Counted from the stretch's first letter, positions 1 through 6,633 are shown. The stretch is DNA of 18,389 bases from AG-12 sp035531535 (GCA_035531535.1 DATKSV010000134.1:1-18389); one strand, 5' to 3'. Notes: generated by a model not told the origin, from the sequence alone. Numbers and translations are program-made.

Positions 1-1
1 T

Positions 2-139
2 TGCGGGCACCCTGGGCACACGACCATCTGGGACATGGACGATCCGCCGATGGCGAGCTGGGAGCCCGACGAATGGTGCGTGCCCACCTGCAACGCAGCA
101 GAGCACAGCAGCCCCGTTGAGCTGGAGGGGAAGCCGTGA
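2..139 (+). CDS. Partial Cys/His-rich small protein (5' end outside window)
   Basis: The frame is open from the window edge and ends in TGA, whose bases overlap the GTG start of the next gene (GTGA, 4 bp), the same junction used repeatedly downstream. The visible 45 C-terminal residues begin CGHPGH and contain two more cysteines in WCVPTC, a pattern that could bind a metal. The tail is acidic and polar (SSPVELEGKP). I do not recognise a family. The open frame alone is weak evidence; the 4-bp coupling and the Cys/His pattern shared with the neighbours make it credible as the last part of a real gene of the small zinc-knuckle cluster. Confidence 0.5.
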   Translation, partial: CGHPGHTTIWDMDDPPMASWEPDEWCVPTCNAAEHSSPVELEGKP

Positions 140-273
140 GCGCGATCGACGACATTCTGCCGAAGCACAAGCCCGGTGGACACTGGGCTTGCGTCAAGTG
201 CCGTTCCCCCCGGACGGACCCCTGTGACACGCAGGAGCTCGGCCACTACATCGAGGAGGAGGAGAACGGATGA
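136..273 (+). CDS. 45-aa zinc-knuckle-like protein, paralogous to the C-terminal half of the 655-1083 protein
   Basis: GTG start with a purine-rich GGAGGGG five bases upstream, and a 4-bp overlap (ATGA) with the next gene. The 45-residue product has CVKC near residues 19-22 and a further Cys at 30, then the sequence TDPCDTQELGHYIEE. The same module, PGGH..., a CxxC, then TDPCDVQELGHYIEE, occurs in the protein at 655-1083, and the two genes share an exact 28-bp DNA match. This similarity is direct evidence that the short frame is coding. The function is unknown; a small metal-binding protein that contacts nucleic acid or protein is an inference from the CxxC motif only. Confidence 0.7.
   Translation: MSAIDDILPKHKPGGHWACVKCRSPRTDPCDTQELGHYIEEEENG
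231..258 (+). repeat. 28-bp direct repeat, copy 1
   Basis: These 28 bases are identical to 921-948. Both copies are read in the same frame and encode QELGHYIEE, so the repeat is best explained by gene duplication within the small Cys-rich cluster. The 690 bp between copies could also permit deletion by recombination. Confidence 0.9.
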
Positions 274-662
274 GCTGCAAACACCAAGGCGCGAGCAACA
301 CCCGAGAGACCATCCTCGCGTTCAAGGGCGAGGAGCTGGTGGGCGTTCTGAAGGGTCAGTTTCCCACACAGAACCGAGAGATCGCCAGCCGCACGATGAC
401 GCTGGTGTTCGAGTCGGGCTGCGGGCTGACCATCAGCCACAACGGAGCGTACTGGCACGACACCAGGGAGGATGTCGCCCGAGTCGTCACCAAACTGCGT
501 AAGGAGCTGGAGGCGGGCCAGGCCGACATCGAGTTCTACCTGGAGAGGGCGGCAGAGGGCGCCGAGGACGACGAGGATGTGGTCGCCAGACTCCACGGGG
601 AGCCAGATCGGCCCGCCAAGCAGTGGGGCCCGCTCCACGAGGTATCAGAGCTCCATGACTGA
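270..662 (+). CDS. Hypothetical 130-aa protein of the small-gene operon
   Basis: ATG start overlapping the previous stop by 4 bp, with GGAG five bases upstream, so the start is well supported. The 130-residue product opens with CKHQ. It then has a predicted beta-rich segment around residues 35-65 (TMTLVFESGCGLTISHNGAYWH), followed by an amphipathic, charged helix around 66-95 and an acidic C-terminal region with EDDED near residue 100. I do not recognise a family. There is no membrane segment or signal peptide. The end overlaps the next gene by 8 bp, suggesting translational coupling. A role in early phage takeover or DNA metabolism is only suggested by position upstream of the methyltransferase. 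Confidence 0.75.
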   Translation: MSCKHQGASNTRETILAFKGEELVGVLKGQFPTQNREIASRTMTLVFESGCGLTISHNGAYWHDTREDVARVVTKLRKELEAGQADIEFYLERAAEGAEDDEDVVARLHGEPDRPAKQWGPLHEVSELHD

Positions 663-1083
663 GGTGGTCGCGGACAACAGCAAGCCCGATCCCTTGAAGC
701 CACCGTGCCAGAAGTGCGGCGCGACCATCGACATCTGGGAGCAGGCGTACATCCGCTTCAGGGGTGGCTCGTTTGAGCACTTCCCTCCCTGCCCGAAGCC
801 ACCAGCTCCGACCGTGATCGAGGCCATCCTGGCCAAGCACCGAGCGACCCCTGGCGGCCATGGGTGGAGTGGCATGTCGTGCCGGGAGTGCCGCACCCCA
901 CATACCGACCCCTGCGACGTGCAGGAGCTCGGCCACTACATCGAGGAGTTGGAGGCAGCCGCAAGAGGCGTATTGGCTGAGTGGGCCGGCGGTTGGGGGG
1001 CGGAGGATGACGCGATGTACGCGGCCATCGTTGCCCTCCAGCGCTGCCTCGAGGGTGACCTGCTGCCCAGGAGCGTGAGATGA
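655..1083 (+). CDS. Two-zinc-knuckle hypothetical protein (142 aa)
   Basis: The frame is open further upstream, but the ATG at 655 is chosen because it overlaps the previous stop by only 8 bp. The product has an N-terminal CQKC around residues 19-22 with another Cys-containing segment (PPCPKPP) near 47. A second module follows with CREC around 78-81, then TDPCDVQELGHYIEE. The second module duplicates the 45-residue protein encoded at 136-273. A helical C-terminal third (about 95-142) ends at the ATGA junction with the next gene. Pairs of CxxC motifs suggest a zinc ribbon, but no specific activity can be assigned. It could be a nucleic-acid or protein adaptor. Confidence 0.8.
   Translation: MTEVVADNSKPDPLKPPCQKCGATIDIWEQAYIRFRGGSFEHFPPCPKPPAPTVIEAILAKHRATPGGHGWSGMSCRECRTPHTDPCDVQELGHYIEELEAAARGVLAEWAGGWGAEDDAMYAAIVALQRCLEGDLLPRSVR
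921..948 (+). repeat. 28-bp direct repeat, copy 2
   Basis: Identical to 231-258 and lying in the duplicated C-terminal module of the 655-1083 protein. Flanking codons (GACCCCTG before the repeat) are also nearly the same, so the duplication extends beyond the perfect match. Confidence 0.9.
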
Positions 1084-1304
1084 GCTGGGAGTACGAGCGC
1101 GGGACAGACGGCCAGGTGGACCGCATCAAGATCCATACCGACGGCTGGACCTGCCCGTCCTGTGGCATCTGGGTGCCAGAGCGCCAGGACCACAACCATG
1201 ACCGCATCATCTGCGTCCGAGGGAGCACGCAGCCACTCGTGCCGCCGGGGCGCAAGCCGGACCCAGCGCTCGACCAGTGGGTCAAGGATCACGACCAACG
1301 GTGA
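1080..1304 (+). CDS. 74-aa CxxC protein, possible zinc ribbon
   Basis: ATG start overlaps the previous TGA (ATGA) and has AGGAG six bases upstream. The 74-residue product contains CPSC around residues 25-28, then HNH and a Cys near 40-46. That Cys/Cys/His/Cys spacing is plausible for a small treble-clef or zinc-ribbon fold. The HNHD stretch is too short and lacks the surrounding beta-beta-alpha pattern needed to call an HNH nuclease. The gene ends at a GTGA overlap with the methyltransferase, so the two are probably co-translated. No family is recognised; an accessory role to the methyltransferase is speculation from coupling. Confidence 0.78.
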   Translation: MSWEYERGTDGQVDRIKIHTDGWTCPSCGIWVPERQDHNHDRIICVRGSTQPLVPPGRKPDPALDQWVKDHDQR

Positions 1305-2782
1305 GGGCCGCTTCCGATATGCACAACTGCGCCGACTACAGCGATGGGGTGGCTCAGGTTCATCTGGGCGATGCCCGGTTCGTGCTCGGGCTGCTGCCAG
1401 CGGAGTCCGTCCAATGCTGCGTCACTTCGCCGCCCTACTGGGGTCTCCGCGATTATGGGCTGGGCAGCTGGCAAGGCGGAGACCCAGAGTGTTCCCACGC
1501 GACATCGACAGAAGGCGACCCGAGGCGCTTCACCAACGGTCGCGGCGAGGGAACCGCCGGAGACGGAACCGCGGGCACCAGCCTCACCTCGTGGACCTAC
1601 AGGGACGCTACACCGCGCCGCTGCACCTGTGGGGCCACTCGCACAGGTGAGGGTATCGGCCTAGAGCCCACGCCCGAGGAGTGGGTCGCCAAGCTGGTCG
1701 CGGTGTTCGCTGCGGTGCGTCGGGTGCTGCGGCCGGACGGGACGCTCTGGCTCAACGTGGGGGACGCATACGGGTCGGGCACACGGGCGTCCCGCGACTA
1801 TTCCAAGACCACCAAGCACGGGTACTGGAACAACCCTTGCATCAACCAGCGCAACCCGTCGCCCGCCAAGCAACTCCTGATGCTCCCAGCCCGACTTGCC
1901 CTGGCACTCCAAGCCGACGGCTGGTTCCTTCGCAGCGACATCATCTGGGCAAAGCCCAACCCGATGCCCGAGTCGGTGACTGATCGGCCCACTTCCAGCT
2001 ATGAGCATATGTTCCTGCTGACCAAGAGCCCGAGGTACTTCTACGACCAGGAGGCGATCCGGGAGGAGAGCGTAGTCGGTGACCATCCCCGCAACGTCCG
2101 GGAGTCGATGGACAGCATGGTGCCGGGCGCGCCCGCGCACTCGGGCATCAGGCACCAGATCCCCCGCAGCCAGACGTTCGCCCGCGATGGAGCGGTCGCG
2201 GATCACGTCCTGCCGGGTCAGTCCGCCGCCCAGCATCGCCGGGACCACAAGCTGCCACAGGGTTGGGATACCTCGGTAGGGGGCAACGGGCACCACCAAC
2301 CCGGTCGCTTCAAGCAAGATGGCCATGCCGAGGCGAGCGCCGGTGGGGGCGACCGCTGGACCGGCTTCAACGGACGCTACTTTGACGAGGACTGGCAACC
2401 GCGCCAAGAGCAGACCTCGCGCAACTCCCGCAACGTCTGGACCATTGCCACCAGGCCCTATCCCGGGGCGCACTTCGCAACGTTCCCCGAGGAGTTGGCG
2501 CGTCGGTGCATCGCGGCTGGGACCAAAGAGCGCGACGTGGTGCTCGACCCCTTCGCCGGCAGCGGGACGACTCTGGCGGTTGCCAAGCGGCTGAACCGGG
2601 ATAGCATCGGCATCGAGCTCCAGCCGGACTACCTGCCTCTGATCGTCCACCGACTGGAGGGCGTCATGGCGCAGATGTCTCTGCCCCTCTCGATGGCGGA
2701 TGCGGAGATGATCGGCTTGCCCGCAAGCACTCCACGCTGTAAACTAGCAGGGCATGAGGGGGAAACCGCCGGTTCCGATTGA
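1301..2782 (+). CDS. Solitary DNA methyltransferase, beta-class N4-cytosine/N6-adenine type
   Basis: The product would transfer a methyl group from S-adenosylmethionine to an amino group of a base in DNA. From GTG 1301 the protein is 493 aa. Catalytic motif IV (TSPPYW) is at residues 42-47, and the SAM-binding motif I (DPFAGSGTT) is at 416-424. This order, IV before I, defines the beta class. SPPY is common in N4-cytosine enzymes, but the target base cannot be fixed from sequence. Residues 64-110 carry a C-x-H...CTC insertion. RNVWTI and HFATFPEELA near 377-400 are typical of the phage/bacterial DNA modification methylase family. GTG 1301 is chosen for its 4-bp overlap with the previous gene; ATG 1319 is an alternative. 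No restriction endonuclease is adjacent, so it is probably protective or regulatory. Confidence 0.95.
   Translation: MRAASDMHNCADYSDGVAQVHLGDARFVLGLLPAESVQCCVTSPPYWGLRDYGLGSWQGGDPECSHATSTEGDPRRFTNGRGEGTAGDGTAGTSLTSWTYRDATPRRCTCGATRTGEGIGLEPTPEEWVAKLVAVFAAVRRVLRPDGTLWLNVGDAYGSGTRASRDYSKTTKHGYWNNPCINQRNPSPAKQLLMLPARLALALQADGWFLRSDIIWAKPNPMPESVTDRPTSSYEHMFLLTKSPRYFYDQEAIREESVVGDHPRNVRESMDSMVPGAPAHSGIRHQIPRSQTFARDGAVADHVLPGQSAAQHRRDHKLPQGWDTSVGGNGHHQPGRFKQDGHAEASAGGGDRWTGFNGRYFDEDWQPRQEQTSRNSRNVWTIATRPYPGAHFATFPEELARRCIAAGTKERDVVLDPFAGSGTTLAVAKRLNRDSIGIELQPDYLPLIVHRLEGVMAQMSLPLSMADAEMIGLPASTPRCKLAGHEGETAGSD
2717..2745 (+). promoter_or_regulatory. Candidate sigma70-like promoter for the membrane-peptide/bet cluster
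   Basis: TTGCCC (2717-2722) is separated by 17 bp from TAAACT (2740-2745). Each hexamer matches four of six consensus bases and the spacing is ideal. It lies in the 3' end of the methyltransferase gene, and the -10 box ends 8 nt before the ATG at 2754. It could drive the 2754-4214 genes independently of the upstream operon. Confidence 0.45.
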
Positions 2783-2879
2783 CCTGCCGCCGCTGAGCAG
2801 GGGTGATATGGCACTGCTGGCGGGCATCCTCGCGCTGTTCGTCGGCGCGCTGCTGATGGTGGGGGCACTACTTGCCTGA
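2754..2879 (+). CDS. 41-aa single-span membrane peptide
   Basis: A short ATG frame overlaps the methyltransferase end by 29 bp and the next gene by 8 bp. The product has a proline-rich, positively charged N-terminus (MRGKPPVPIDLPPLSRGD) and then one uninterrupted hydrophobic stretch, about residues 19-41, ending directly at the stop. This is the layout of a small tail-anchored phage membrane protein. Candidates include a holin-like or antiholin-like peptide, a superinfection-exclusion peptide or a membrane recruiter, and the sequence does not discriminate. Support comes from the hydrophobicity pattern, tight packing and the promoter-like element just upstream. It is easily missed by gene callers. 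Confidence 0.6.
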   Translation: MRGKPPVPIDLPPLSRGDMALLAGILALFVGALLMVGALLA

Positions 2880-3219
2880 GCAGCCCGCTGATCCAGTCGC
2901 CTACCAGGTGCGGCGCGCGTACCGCAAGGTGGTGTTCTACCTCCCGACCGATGCCGACGTGACGGCGGCGCTGTCAATGTCGGGCTTCCAGCAGCCGGCC
3001 GCGCTCACTCCGCTGGAGACCCAGGTGGCGCTCGGGTTGTCCCAGGTGGCGCTCGGGCTGTGTGGCGCCACCACCACCAAGCAGTTCCCGGTCGGGGTGC
3101 TGCGGTCTGCGGATGGTGGACTGGCCGTGGTGTTCCCCAGCGAGCCCAGAACGGTGGTGGCGGAGATCGCCCCGCCCGTCAAGATTCCCGTGCTGATAAT
3201 GCCGGCCGGCCGCAACTAG
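2872..3219 (+). CDS. Hypothetical 115-aa protein with internal 7-residue duplication
   Basis: TTG start overlapping the previous gene by 8 bp, with a G-rich tract upstream. The 115-residue product starts MPEQPADPVAYQ and has a mixed alpha/beta pattern (RKVVFYLPTDADV near 19-31; VGVLRSADGGLAVVFPSEP near 74-92). It contains a tandem TQVALGL-SQVALGL repeat around residues 50-63 encoded by a 21-bp duplication. There is no clear membrane segment or metal motif. It ends 11 bp before the bet start, whose ribosome-binding site overlaps its stop, so expression is probably coupled to recombination functions. The family is not recognised. Confidence 0.72.
   Translation: MPEQPADPVAYQVRRAYRKVVFYLPTDADVTAALSMSGFQQPAALTPLETQVALGLSQVALGLCGATTTKQFPVGVLRSADGGLAVVFPSEPRTVVAEIAPPVKIPVLIMPAGRN
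3020..3057 (+). repeat. Tandem 17-bp repeat with 21-bp period
   Basis: The same 17 bases (CCCAGGTGGCGCTCGGG) occur at 3020-3036 and 3041-3057. The 21-bp period keeps the frame and duplicates a seven-residue VALGL unit in the 115-aa protein. It is a likely slippage-type duplication. Confidence 0.85.
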
Positions 3220-3230
3220 AGGAGATCGCC

Positions 3231-4214
3231 ATGCCACAGTCCACGGAGCTGGCAACAGCCGCCAGGTTCACCCCGTCGGATCTCAAACTGCTACGCGAGA
3301 TGGTGGCCAGGGAGACCACCGATCAGGAGTTCGCCCTGTTCGTGGCCTATGCCAAGAGGGTCAACCTCGACCCCTTCCTGCACCAGATATGGGCGGTGAA
3401 GCGATGGGATTCCAAGCTGCAGCGCAAGGTGATGACGGCCCAGGTGGGGATCGACGGGATGCGCTCGATCGCGCACCGCTCCGGTGAGTACCTTGGCCGC
3501 GAGGGGCCGCTCTGGACCGATGACGGCGAGCACTGGGTCAAGGTGTGGCTGAAGGACACCCCTCCCCAGGCCGCCATGGTGTCGGTCATGCGCAAGGGCT
3601 ATGACAGCCCGTTCGCCTCAGTCGCCACATGGAAGCAGGCAGCACAGAAGGACCGCGAGGGCAATCTCACCAACTTCTGGCAGTCGATGCCCGCCCTGAT
3701 GCTGGCCAAGGTGGCGGAGGCTCAAGGGTTGCGGGCTGCGTTCTCCGACCAGATGAGCGGGCTATACATCGAGGAGGAGGGCGGGTTCGTCCTCTCTGAT
3801 GACGCCAAGCTGCCCGAGGGCAAGCGGTCCCAGGAGCCGGAGCCGTCGAAAGTTGTGGTGGTCGACGCGGGGCCCACGCCGCCGCCGCCTCCGCCTCCGC
3901 CCGAGCGGAAGCTACCGGAGACAGAGAAGGAGGCGATCGCCTATCTGTGGAACGAGCTGCCCAAGGAGCGCCGTCCGGCCGTCGAGGTGATGACCGAATA
4001 CTTCAAGCACGGCGGCGGCGAGGAGGGCAATGGGCGCATGGTGCAGATCGCCTTCCTGATCGTCCTGCACCGCGGGGTCTGCGGGGAGGATGACCCGCAC
4101 CTGACCCGCGAGGTGCTGCTGATGGGGGATGCGATCCCGCCGGCGTCAGAAGCCGTGCCGGAACAGAGTGGCGATGCTGGCGGCCAAGGTGACGAATACG
4201 GCCAGGGCGCCTAG
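3231..4214 (+). CDS. bet: Bet/RecT-family single-strand annealing recombinase
   Basis: Phage annealing proteins of this family coat single-stranded DNA and pair complementary strands during recombination-dependent replication and repair. The ATG at 3231 is set by AGGAG six bases upstream. Residues 11-185 carry the conserved Redβ-like core: FALFVAYAKRVNLDPFLHQIWAV (34-56), the QVGIDGMRSIA block (71-81), and WQSMPALMLAKVAEAQGLR followed by GLYIEEE (150-183). All align with the corresponding parts of lambda Redβ as I recall it. A run of eight prolines (217-224) links to a C-terminal domain of about 100 residues with no recognised fold, perhaps for partner binding. No exonuclease partner is visible. 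The gene's 3' end overlaps a convergent gene by 69 bp. Confidence 0.93.
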   Translation: MPQSTELATAARFTPSDLKLLREMVARETTDQEFALFVAYAKRVNLDPFLHQIWAVKRWDSKLQRKVMTAQVGIDGMRSIAHRSGEYLGREGPLWTDDGEHWVKVWLKDTPPQAAMVSVMRKGYDSPFASVATWKQAAQKDREGNLTNFWQSMPALMLAKVAEAQGLRAAFSDQMSGLYIEEEGGFVLSDDAKLPEGKRSQEPEPSKVVVVDAGPTPPPPPPPPERKLPETEKEAIAYLWNELPKERRPAVEVMTEYFKHGGGEEGNGRMVQIAFLIVLHRGVCGEDDPHLTREVLLMGDAIPPASEAVPEQSGDAGGQGDEYGQGA

Positions 4215-4559
4215 CACCCCGATCACCTTGCCCTTGATGCTGCCGACCCACTTCTTGATGATCTGCTGCGCCAGTTGACTGCTGACCAAGTTGGCAAGCG
4301 CCTTCTGCTCGTCTGTGGTAAGGGGCTTCATTCGGCCGAACTCGGCCTCGAGGTTACGGATCGAGTTGGCCTGGGAGCTGATGGATGCCGCCTGATTCTC
4401 GTGGACCTTTTGGATCTCGGTTTGCACCGTGCGGATCTTGCTCACAGTGGTCTTGAGCCCCTTGAACTCCCGTGTCCACTTGGCGTCAAGCGCAGTGATC
4501 TGCCGAACCAACGCCTGACTATCAGCGTGGGCGCCTGGAGTCACAGATTCCAACGGCAC
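4146..4559 (-). CDS. Coiled-coil protein with C-terminal membrane anchor
   Basis: The 137-residue product (GTG start) has a long heptad-like helix over about residues 14-80, rich in Q, K, E and I/L. A basic segment KKWVGSIKGK (102-111) follows, then one hydrophobic span (about 112-133, VIGVLGALAVFVTLAASIATLF), so it should be tail-anchored with the coiled coil on one side of the membrane. The gene lies 12 bp downstream of a holin-like gene on the same strand and is probably co-transcribed. The arrangement suggests a lysis accessory or a membrane-associated phage protein, but it lacks a lipobox and is not a recognisable spanin. The 3' end overlaps bet antiparallel by 69 bp. Confidence 0.78.
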   Translation of the reverse strand: MPLESVTPGAHADSQALVRQITALDAKWTREFKGLKTTVSKIRTVQTEIQKVHENQAASISSQANSIRNLEAEFGRMKPLTTDEQKALANLVSSQLAQQIIKKWVGSIKGKVIGVLGALAVFVTLAASIATLFRHGF

Positions 4560-4571
4560 GGGGTTCCCGTG

Positions 4572-4943
4572 CTATGCGATAGGGGCTGCGGGGGAGTGGC
4601 TTACCGTCACCGACTCTCCCGGGCCTACGGCAGCCGACACGGTAGCTGGCGTGCTGGCCTGCACCCCGGTAGCGGTCGGGGTGGTCGCCACGATCACATG
4701 GGTGGGGGCCGCGGCGGGTGGGGCGGGGATGATCGACCGGGCAAGGCCGCGGAAGTGGAGCCATCCGATCTCGAGCAGGGCTGGGATAAAGGCCACGGTA
4801 GCCGCCAGAATGGCTGCCTTCTCAGCGTTGCTGAGTTGGAGGCCATATGATGCCGCGATGCCGAGAATGGCCGAAACAGCCTGTCCGACCCGGGTTGTCC
4901 AAAACTCGACGCTCAAAGTGGGAAGATTCAGGTTCATGGTCAT
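4572..4943 (-). CDS. Two-helix holin-like membrane protein with Ala/Thr/Pro-rich tail
   Basis: From ATG 4943 the protein is 123 aa. There are two hydrophobic helices, about residues 19-35 (VGQAVSAILGIAASYGL) and 43-61, separated by LSNAEKAA, then a positively charged HFRGLARS and a low-complexity Ala/Thr/Val/Pro tail of about 50 residues. Small two-TM proteins of this shape are common holins in phages of GC-rich bacteria, so holin is the leading guess. No endolysin is seen in this window, which leaves the lysis assignment unproven. ATG 4937 is an alternative start because TATCCT sits 6 nt upstream of it, as in a leaderless gene. The start is only 5 bp from the divergent ATPase start. Confidence 0.72.
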   Translation of the reverse strand: MTMNLNLPTLSVEFWTTRVGQAVSAILGIAASYGLQLSNAEKAAILAATVAFIPALLEIGWLHFRGLARSIIPAPPAAAPTHVIVATTPTATGVQASTPATVSAAVGPGESVTVSHSPAAPIA

Positions 4944-4949
4944 AGGATA
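4944..4949 (-). promoter_or_regulatory. Candidate -10 box (TATCCT) for the holin-like operon
   Basis: Read on the minus strand, TATCCT lies 6 nt before the ATG at 4937, and no Shine-Dalgarno sequence precedes that start. This would fit a leaderless transcript. It overlaps the start codon of the divergent ATPase gene, so the two units would interfere. A short motif like this can occur by chance. Confidence 0.3.
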
Positions 4950-5953
4950 TGCCTGATTCGACTGTCGTGGCGTGGACCCCCGGGGATCTGTGGTCGCTGG
5001 CCGACCGGAATCCATCTCAGGGAGGGCGGCTGGGGCTCATCGAAGTTCTCTGTCATGCGCTGCTGCTTGAGGAGAAGATGCCCCTCGAGAACCCCTATTG
5101 GAACGGCTGGACCTGGCGCGATGTCCGGGCCACCCCCACCATGCTCCACCAGGCGGAGCTCGCCGGGATCATCAGGGTGGGGTTCCACTCCCGATCTCAG
5201 ACCTGCTACCTGGTTAACGACAGGGGGATTCTGGCGGCCGCCATTGAGGCGTACTCGTCGGCCCCACCGACTGCGGAGGCACCGGAGGACGACCACGGAG
5301 GGCCCGTGCTCCCCGCGGATGCCTTCGATGTGATCGTCGGCCACGAGATGGTCAAGCAGCTGGTGCGGAGGGCGCTCAGTGCGCCGCGGCCCGTGCACGT
5401 CCTGCTGACTGGGCCGCCCGGCACCGCCAAGACGCTGTTCCTGGCCGATGTGGCGCAGATCCCGGGCGCCCGCTACGCGCTCGGATCCTCGACCACCAAG
5501 GCGGGCCTGCTCGACTACCTGTTGGCCCAGCCCAACTGCCGGGTGCTGGTGATCGACGAGCTGGACAAGGCCAACGTGGCAGACCTCTCGGCGCTGCTCA
5601 GCATCATGGAGACCGGGCTGCTGTCGCGCCTTCAACATGGTCGGGCCGAGCACGAGCGACGGCAGGTGTGGGTGATCGCCGGAGCCAACCGCATCGACCG
5701 GATGCCGGCCGAGTTGCTGTCCAGGTTCGCGGTCCGGCAGATCCCGGAATACACCGCAGCCGACTTCCAGCAGGTGGTGCGGAAGGTGCTGGTGAGAAGG
5801 GAGTCCGTGGACCCGGAGCTCGCCGGCGAGATCGCCTCCAGGCTGGCTGGGTACACCACCGACGTGAGGACGGCCGTTCGGGCCGCCCGCCTGTGCCAGT
5901 CCGACCGGCGCGACCTGTCCGACGTGCTGGAGCTGCTGGGAATACCCTACTAG
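4949..5953 (+). CDS. AAA+ ATPase, MoxR/RuvB-like, with N-terminal extension
   Basis: The 334-residue protein has a roughly 100-residue N-terminal region resembling a small helical or winged-helix domain (unrecognised), an acidic linker, then a complete AAA+ module from about residue 125. It contains Walker A GPPGTAKT (155-162), Walker B VLVIDELDK (199-207), sensor-1 Asn 247 in AGANRID, an arginine-finger candidate in LLSRF (Arg 259) and a sensor-2 Arg near 307 in TTDVRTAV. ATP hydrolysis should power remodelling of protein or nucleoprotein. There is no VWA-domain partner as in classical MoxR operons, and it lacks features of an FtsK/HerA packaging ATPase or a terminase. ATG 4949 has only a weak AGG upstream; ATG 5078, preceded by AGGAG, would remove the N-terminal domain. 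Confidence 0.9.
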   Translation: MPDSTVVAWTPGDLWSLADRNPSQGGRLGLIEVLCHALLLEEKMPLENPYWNGWTWRDVRATPTMLHQAELAGIIRVGFHSRSQTCYLVNDRGILAAAIEAYSSAPPTAEAPEDDHGGPVLPADAFDVIVGHEMVKQLVRRALSAPRPVHVLLTGPPGTAKTLFLADVAQIPGARYALGSSTTKAGLLDYLLAQPNCRVLVIDELDKANVADLSALLSIMETGLLSRLQHGRAEHERRQVWVIAGANRIDRMPAELLSRFAVRQIPEYTAADFQQVVRKVLVRRESVDPELAGEIASRLAGYTTDVRTAVRAARLCQSDRRDLSDVLELLGIPY

Positions 5954-5955
5954 CG

Positions 5956-6633
5956 ATGGCTGGACTGACCGGCCAGGACGTGACCGCTAAGCGGCTGGAG
6001 ACCACCCGCGGCGACTTCCTCCTCATCACCATCACCCGGCCCACCCCCAACGCCACCAACCGCAAGGCGCTGAGGGATGCCAGCCAGATGTGGACCCGGC
6101 AGGCCCGGCAGGTCGCCTACAACAACCCCGACGCGGCCCGTCATGCCTACTTTGCCAGCGATGTCGCCTTCCTCGCCGCCCAGGGGTTGGGTGAGCCGAA
6201 CACCGTGACCCTGGTTGCCCAGGACAAGGACGGCGTGGTCCACGGGGTCAACATCACCAACTGGCTGGCCAGCCGTCAGGTGTGGGAGCTGGGATTCCAG
6301 ACGACTCGACCGCACGATCAGCCAGGGTATCCCGCCCGGGCACAGGTGCGGGGAGTGGGGACGCTCCTGCTACAGGCCGATGCCTCGATCATGGCCGCCG
6401 AGCACTGCACGACGGTGGAGCTCGAGACCCTGGACGAGGAGGCGGCCCGGTTCTGGAGGCGGAGGGGCTTCGAGGGCACGACCGAACCGCTCAAGATGCA
6501 ATGCCCCAGGCTGCGCGAGCTGGCGGCGGATCTGAAGAACACTCCTCACGACGACGCCCAGGCAGGCGAGTGGGTATTCGCGGGGAAGAAGAAGGAGCTG
6601 GCTGCGGTTCACGCGGCCGACGCCCCCGACTGA
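5956..6633 (+). CDS. GNAT-fold N-acetyltransferase
   Basis: The gene starts two bases after the ATPase stop, so the pair is probably one transcript. The 225-residue product carries the acetyl-CoA pyrophosphate-binding motif A as VRGVGTLLLQADASIMA (131-147), then VELETLDEEAARFWRRRGF (154-172). This is the typical end of a GNAT domain, in which the final Arg-Gly-Phe follows a bulky aromatic. The N-terminal half (LLITITRPTPNATNRKALRDAS) would supply the acceptor-side strands, and a KKKELAA tail closes the protein. The substrate is unknown: a protein lysine, an amino sugar or an antibiotic-like molecule are all possible. The fixed pairing with an AAA+ ATPase suggests a shared target. Confidence 0.85.
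   Translation: MAGLTGQDVTAKRLETTRGDFLLITITRPTPNATNRKALRDASQMWTRQARQVAYNNPDAARHAYFASDVAFLAAQGLGEPNTVTLVAQDKDGVVHGVNITNWLASRQVWELGFQTTRPHDQPGYPARAQVRGVGTLLLQADASIMAAEHCTTVELETLDEEAARFWRRRGFEGTTEPLKMQCPRLRELAADLKNTPHDDAQAGEWVFAGKKKELAAVHAADAPD

Noticed and set aside
1080..1304. HNH endonuclease from the HNHD tetrapeptide
   Set aside because: The 74-aa protein lacks the spacing and flanking residues of an HNH beta-beta-alpha-metal fold.
1661..2650. 329-codon minus-strand frame opposite the methyltransferase
   Set aside because: It mirrors codon bias of a strongly supported plus-strand gene carrying clear methyltransferase motifs. The translation has no recognisable domain.
4940..5653. 237-codon minus-strand frame opposite the ATPase
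   Set aside because: It is antisense to the AAA+ gene with intact Walker motifs, a typical high-GC shadow frame.
4949..5953. Packaging ATPase or terminase
   Set aside because: The Walker motifs, sensor residues and arginine finger follow the AAA+ MoxR/RuvB pattern, not HerA/FtsK or terminase patterns, and no nuclease domain is present.
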